DNA of 64,000 nt from Nageia nagi (Eukaryota; Pinophyta): contig JBITNC010000001.1 in assembly GCA_050084985.1 (NCBI GenBank), positions 88,536,001 to 88,600,000 on the forward strand, read 5' to 3'. Within the stretch, counting starts at the first letter, position 1. The number at the start of each line of letters is the position of its first letter. Under the pieces are notes generated by a model, which worked only from the letters and a program-made list of their open reading frames with translations, was not told the origin of the DNA and searched no databases. The translations under genes and the position numbers were made by a program. Of the stretch, positions 58,575 through 64,000 are shown piece after piece.

Positions 58575-61500
58575 ACTAAGATCAACTATACATGTGGTTT
58601 GAAATTCAACCACAAGTTTAAATTTTTTGTAAGTGTAAGTAATAATTTCAATACTTTCTAATCATGATTAAGTTATAAGTTGGATCTTCCCAAATCCCAT
58701 TGGAGATATCCATTTACATTTAAGTGAACTTGTAAAACTATGTTCCTAGATACAACATATAGTATTTAAAATAATATCAAATTATTATGTTAAAATATGG
58801 ACTATTAAATACAATGAGTTTCCCTACTATTTATTTCTACTCTCTATGAATTTTGAAATAACAATAATCATTTATAGCTCAAGTTTACAAAATATTGTAT
58901 CAAAATATCCTAGATAAGATTTAGGGTTGATTATGAGCTTTATCCATGATAATAATATTATCTCATAACCATGGGATGGTTTTATAATCATCTTCATTTC
59001 ACCAACATCCCCCAAGCTCTTTGAATATTCCTCTCCATGCATCAAATAATCACATCTCATATGCAAACATGCATATGCTCCCATGGTGATGCATAATAAA
59101 AATTAAATAAAACCAACCATAAGCCATTCTAATTGCAAATAAATGAAAAAAAAAACCTACTCAATTTAATAATATGTATGTTAAATATCACAACTTCATG
59201 CCTTTATGATGTAGAATTACTCTTTTACCATGCATATGTCCAACTACAAATTTTTAATGCTCAAATATCAATATTAATTTTATTCATAAAAACTCATGAA
59301 ATGATATACAACCATCTTGTAATATCCCCACAATCTAGTTATGAGAGATATTTTTCTATGTTGGACACATTTGCAATGTTGACCCAACTTATTTTAAAAA
59401 TTGTAGTAATGCTTAGTTTTAAGATTCCCTTTCTTCACCCACAATATCAGTTTTACATTTCCAAGCTTAGTTTTCTAACAATGCTACAATCTAACAATTT
59501 TTCTTACCAATGTTTCCAAACTTCCTTACAAAATCCATGCTAGGTCTTTAAAGATCCTGTATAAGGTTTTTAATATAATTAGTTTTTAATAAAGGTTTAT
59601 AAATCTCCTTATGAATTTATAGTTTTACATCCATGGTTTTGTTGCATTTTCTCATCATGAAATATGGTTTATAAAGGGCCTTATTGAATTTTTAACAAAC
59701 TAGGATTTTTACCTTAAAATTTTATAATTTAACTAATTAAATAGAACTTTTACAAATTCAACATGTGAACTAGGGTTTCAATAACCCTATTCAATTTCAT
59801 CTTACAAATAAGGTTTATATTTTGCAACATAGAAACCATGTTATGGTTCACTATTTGAAGAAACCTAACCATATTTTTAATAAGATCCCATTTTTAATTT
59901 TTTAATGAATAAGCATATATAGAGTATCACAAATTGGGTTTTATAATAATCTTTTCAATTCCTTACAAAACTAGAGTTTTTTCCTTTTAGAAATCTTCAA
60001 TTAAAAAAAATTAGGGTTTCTATAAAATTCATCATAAAAACTAGGGCTTGCAAAATCCTTTTCGAAACATAACCACAAATGAGCATAATATTCTTTTACA
60101 ATTTTATCCATTAGAAAATAAATATCTCTTGTCCAAATTTCAATAGAATAGACTCATTAATAAATAAACCCCAAGACCCTTTCAACCATTCATTCCAAGT
60201 TCTCCCTCAAATCCCCATTGTAAAATTCCAATCATACCCTCCTATTTATCCCTTATTTAACCACTCTTAGGTTGGAAATGATAGAGAACAAATTTCCCAT
60301 TATTCTCCATCAATTTTCATGATAACATGGTACTAAAAAACCCTGTCTACTACCAAATAAATCTTCCCTCTAATATCTATGAACTAGGGTTTCAATCATG
60401 GTGAGGATAACACCATAGAAAAATTTAGATGTTTTCCAAAGTCACCCAAATGAGCCAAAATCTAGCATAATTATTTTTTACCTTGATTGGAATGAAAACT
60501 AATTTGGACTCTAGATGTATAGAATCTATTTCAAAAGCTACAAAAGTATGTATGGTGATCAGTATTGAAAGACCTAGATATTTCCAATAGTGTGTGGTTG
60601 TGGAGGAATTCCCCTATTTCCCTAAGTCCTAATGCCTCACAATAACTATTTGGTAATAATTTACCAGTTAATTATCTAACATAATCTTATTTATTTACTC
60701 CTTATTCATTAAACCTTATTTATGAACCCCACCTTATGTTCTAAGTTAAGCAGTCCATAATGATTGTATATCAACAATTTTACATTCACCCAAAATGTGG
60801 CCATACTATTACCAAGCATATCCAAGGAAAGAAGTCTAATCAATCAATACACCTTACGCTTTCATGGAACCCAGTGAACTCAACCCTAACTCACATTTTT
60901 AGAGCCTAGCCTTGTTCATTAAGATCCACTGAAGTCAATGACCATCTCTTATTAGTCAAAATAATCAGTAGTCTCAATTATACTAAGTATGATAATATTA
61001 TATAAGAATTGTAATGATTCTAAGAAAAGCATTTTAGCACTTCTTCAATCTTGTGGAAAAAATATTTCCCAGGTATGTCTAGGCATTAAAGAAAAAATGC
61101 AGCTATCATTAGCATACATTTAGGAAGTTAGAGCTATGTAATTCAAGTTGTAGCTTAGATATGTTGTAGATTTCATAATTATATTAGTTAGTTGTATACA
61201 TAGGCTCTCTTTATATTCTTATTACTATTGGTAGATATTTTCAAATATGAAGCTATATATACAACTTATATTAATGTAAAATATAAGGTTGGATATTTTA
61301 GCATGTGTGCCTAAGTAATGAAATATCTATTTTTCCAACCCAAATTGAGTATCGTGGAACTTGTACATTTGTTTCTTCATGAAGTCTTTGGATGTCTTAA
61401 ATGGTTACATTGTTTATATGTTTCCTATTCTCCATGGTATGATGAATGAAATATATGTGACTATATCCTTTACTTTGTTGCAATTAAATGATAGATATTG

Positions 61501-62790
61501 ACATTCTAGGGATTCCATGAGCTAGGGATTCTTCCTCTAGGATCTAATAGAATTATTGGAAGCTCAAGTTAGCCTCAAGAAATATCATTTCCCTTTATTT
61601 CCTACACTCTAAGCCTTTTTATTTATTTTGGTATCTTTATCCATTTTTCTTTTGTTTTCCATATTTCATGATGGATAAGGCACCATCCTGATAAGACCAA
61701 AATAAGGAATTTAGAATCATATTGTCTCCTCTATTTTTGATGAGTCTTTTAATGAGTCTACATCTCTATGTATGGGAAGTAAACCTCATGATTATTCGTT
61801 ATAAGAGCTAAAATGAATGGGTAACAACATCTTATCTATGAGAGATAGAATCCCATTTGAATTATCTTCTTTTATGTGGTAAAAGTGCAATCTTATTAGT
61901 TAGAGACCTAAAATAGGACCAACCTATATAAAATTGGACTATTAGAATATCAAGATCCTATTCACCTCTCTATCTATGGGATGCATATAAAGAAGATTAT
62001 GAAGTAGTAATATTTAGGGTTTTGAATTTCCAAAATAAGATCCACTTACAAGAGAAGTAATTCTTTAGAGAACATTTTTCCTTGATATTCCCATAATTCT
62101 AACTATTTAGCATATCATGATTTTATCTATTAATTATGGTCATTTAAAGATTGTTTGAAATGACTTCTTAGCCACCTTCTTAAATAAATAAAATAAGAGG
62201 TTGAATCAACTAAAAATTGATTAATCTAAGTATGATTGGTTCAATAATATGGATATATCTGACATCCCTACACTCTTTCACAAGATAAAGAGTCGAATTG
62301 CACTTTTCAAACCAATAGTCTATTTTTGGCATGCTCGATGGGATAATTTCATAAAGTTTTCATATGAGATTGGTCTCTAGTGTGACTATTAAAATATGTT
62401 CCATGCTCATTAAAAGATAAATTTGGTAACATCAATGCATATAGTAGCTCAATTTGTTTAATTTATTTCAAGGGAATAGAATGGTGACCTGATCAGTTCA
62501 AGATTCAAGATCTAAAGAATAAGAAAGGTTATTTTGAAATGTTATATGTTGAACAAAACACTTAATAAATATGAATCAAAATTCATTAAGATGAAAAATA
62601 TTATCAAAATAAAGGTTTTAATGGACCTATAATATTTAGGGGTTAGTCAGAGTTAAGGTTTTCTTGATAAATATTTTGCACTTAAGCAATATTAGGGGAT
62701 GGTTCAATCCTCTTTTTGAAGGGTAATTATTATCTTTTGATACCAGAATGTTGGAAAAATAAAGATAGTATCAAAAGTTTCTTGTTTTCA
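58575..62790. other. AT-rich flank right of element A, no recognisable gene
   Basis: No domain on either strand. The 136-codon frame 59,133-59,543 is hydrophobic and low in complexity and I do not call it a gene. Several (C)TAGGGTTT words lie between 59,765 and 60,050. TGTAATATCCCC at 59,313 resembles the LTR start of element C (TGTAATGTCCCC), but the sequence after it does not match and no partner is seen. Confidence 0.4.
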
Positions 62791-62794
62791 AAGG

Positions 62795-62925
62795 TTATAT
62801 ATTAATATACTTCCATATATAGAATGCATACTAAATTATCAATATTAGAAGGTTTTCATGTTCAAAGGTTATCTATTAAGATACTACCAGCTATGGAATG
62901 AATACCAAAATATATAATCAAAAGC
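62795..62925. repeat. Diverged two-copy repeat, ~73 bp
   Basis: CAAAGGTTATATATTAATATACTTCCATATATAGAATGCATACTAAAT and a related copy starting ~73 bases later (CAAAGGTTATCTATTAAGATACTACC..TATGGAATGAATACCAAAAT). Confidence 0.7.
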
Positions 62926-64000
62926 AGATCTGATGTGTTTTGAACTTATCTTGTTATGGATATACATGTTTGAATCTAATTTACATAGTCACACAAATTG
63001 GATATTCCTATAAAAGTATACCCTCCCAACCCTCACATGATTCTTAAAAGGTGTACATTCTAGTCTCTAAGGTAATATTTTGATCTTTGCTCATTGCATT
63101 GAAAATGACCTTATAAAGTTACCCTTAAAAACATGAATGATTTCCAAACATCATAAAGGGTTGATATAAGTAATTAGCCATATTTTTAAACAATAGGTAG
63201 ATATGTTTTGATAATACTATGGAGCATGCCTAAAATGTTCATATCTTATTGATAAGTGTTTGATATTTTATCTTTACCTATCAAATCCTACAATCCCAAG
63301 AATCTATTTACCATAAACTCACACCAAATTATTCAATAACTCAAACTGCTATATAGTTTGCTTGATTATTATGTAAAATTATTTATCAAAAGAGTTTTTC
63401 TAGAATTTTAGTTATTATACTTGTGTGTTTCAATGATACAGTTTTCTTCAATGGATTTTTTTTTTAAAGATTAGGTTAAACATAGATCAAAATATTTTTC
63501 TATAGAGGGTATTGATTTGTATTCAAATTCAAGGTCACTGATGACATATAAAAGGAGATTATATAAATAGGTAGGATAAGATGGATGAGTAAACAACGTA
63601 TAGACCTAAATAGGTCTAAATTAGTTAGGAATAATTTAGAACTATTTAAACCATTTTTGTTGAGATCCATTTATAAGAGAGATTATAGGTAGATATGTGT
63701 GAGTTTCCTATAAATAGTCAATGCATAATAAGTATCATAATATCCAAAGATGAATATAGTAGTTCACTTATGAAAGTAAAAAATGTGGTGTGAAGCTTGT
63801 AAGGTAGATTAGTAGTGATCTTGTACATATGTGTTGTTGTCCAACCCATTGTGTCCAATGTAACCCACCATAATAAATCACTCATCCCATCCATCATGTC
63901 CATTTGTTTGGATTTAATTTCCACCTCAAATACTCTCCATCTTGTCTACTCTCTTTTCTCATGACCTCTCATCTCCCTTCCCTACTCTCCTACTTCTTTC
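62926..64000. other. AT-rich right end of the window
   Basis: No gene recognised. A TATAAATAG string at 63,708 followed by GC-richer, transcript-like sequence could be an LTR promoter region, and the last 100 bases are CT-rich, but no partner repeat lies within the window. Confidence 0.3.

Noticed and set aside
59313-59330. TGTAATATCCCC as an LTR start
   Set aside because: Similar to the start of the element C LTR, but the following sequence does not match and no partner, primer site or end was found.
59133-59543. 136-codon open frame on the plus strand
   Set aside because: Hydrophobic, low-complexity composition in AT-rich DNA, no domain, no neighbouring gene signals; likely chance.
59700-60060. 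TAGGGTTT words suggesting an interstitial telomere repeat
   Set aside because: Scattered single words without tandem order; common in AT-rich plant DNA.

Overview
The window looks like intergenic nuclear DNA from a plant with a large, slowly purged genome. The evidence is layered LTR retrotransposons of both plant superfamilies (Ty1/copia and Ty3/gypsy), plant-only gene fragments (PLS-type pentatricopeptide repeats, a plant mobile domain, a Ptta/En-Spm type transposase gene), strong AT richness, scarce CpG, and no intact host gene. A gymnosperm, perhaps a conifer, is my best guess from this style of old nested elements. That is inference; no sequence here proves it. I saw no rRNA, intact tRNA, CRISPR or bacterial-type feature.

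Layout. 1-5.7 kb: two minus-strand Ty1/copia bodies joined head to tail. The more intact one (gag to start of RT, with an initiator-Met tRNA primer site) abuts, without an LTR, the middle of the reverse transcriptase of an older one. 5.7-14.4 kb: AT-rich flank, a decayed long plus-strand ORF of unknown function (7.5-10.9 kb), tandem repeats, and the 3' end of an element of 'family A' (3' internal region, polypurine tract, LTR 13,425-14,128). 14.4-28.3 kb: a complete but decayed plus-strand Ty3/gypsy element of Tat type with ~1.83 kb LTRs, domain order gag, protease, archaeal-type RNase H, RT, RNase H, integrase, and then a ~4 kb extra sense ORF with a coiled coil. 28.3-32.2 kb: decayed coding remains and a 40-bp hairpin repeat.

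32,235-58,574 is a three-level nest. Host element A (plus strand) has LTRs 32,235-33,033 and 57,793-58,574 and a gag cut exactly by element B. Element B (minus strand, 34,145-47,806) has 706/718-bp LTRs, a polypurine tract, gag, no visible pol, and an antisense plant-mobile-domain ORF. B's gag is in turn cut by element C (minus strand, 41,634-46,337), which has 1.1-kb LTRs, a Met-tRNA primer site, gag and protease but no RT, and a perfect TGGTC target duplication. LTR similarity judged by eye rises from A to B to C, as the nesting predicts. Between A's gag and its 3' end lies a 7-kb mosaic of tandemly amplified PPR pseudogene pieces on both sides of a four-exon transposase-like gene relic (52.5-54.1 kb), followed by a ~30-bp minisatellite. 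58.6-64 kb is AT-rich sequence in which I recognise no gene.

Nothing here appears to work as a pathway: it is a record of successive insertion, partial deletion and decay. Frames given are readings across stops and frameshifts; none of the elements looks able to move by itself.
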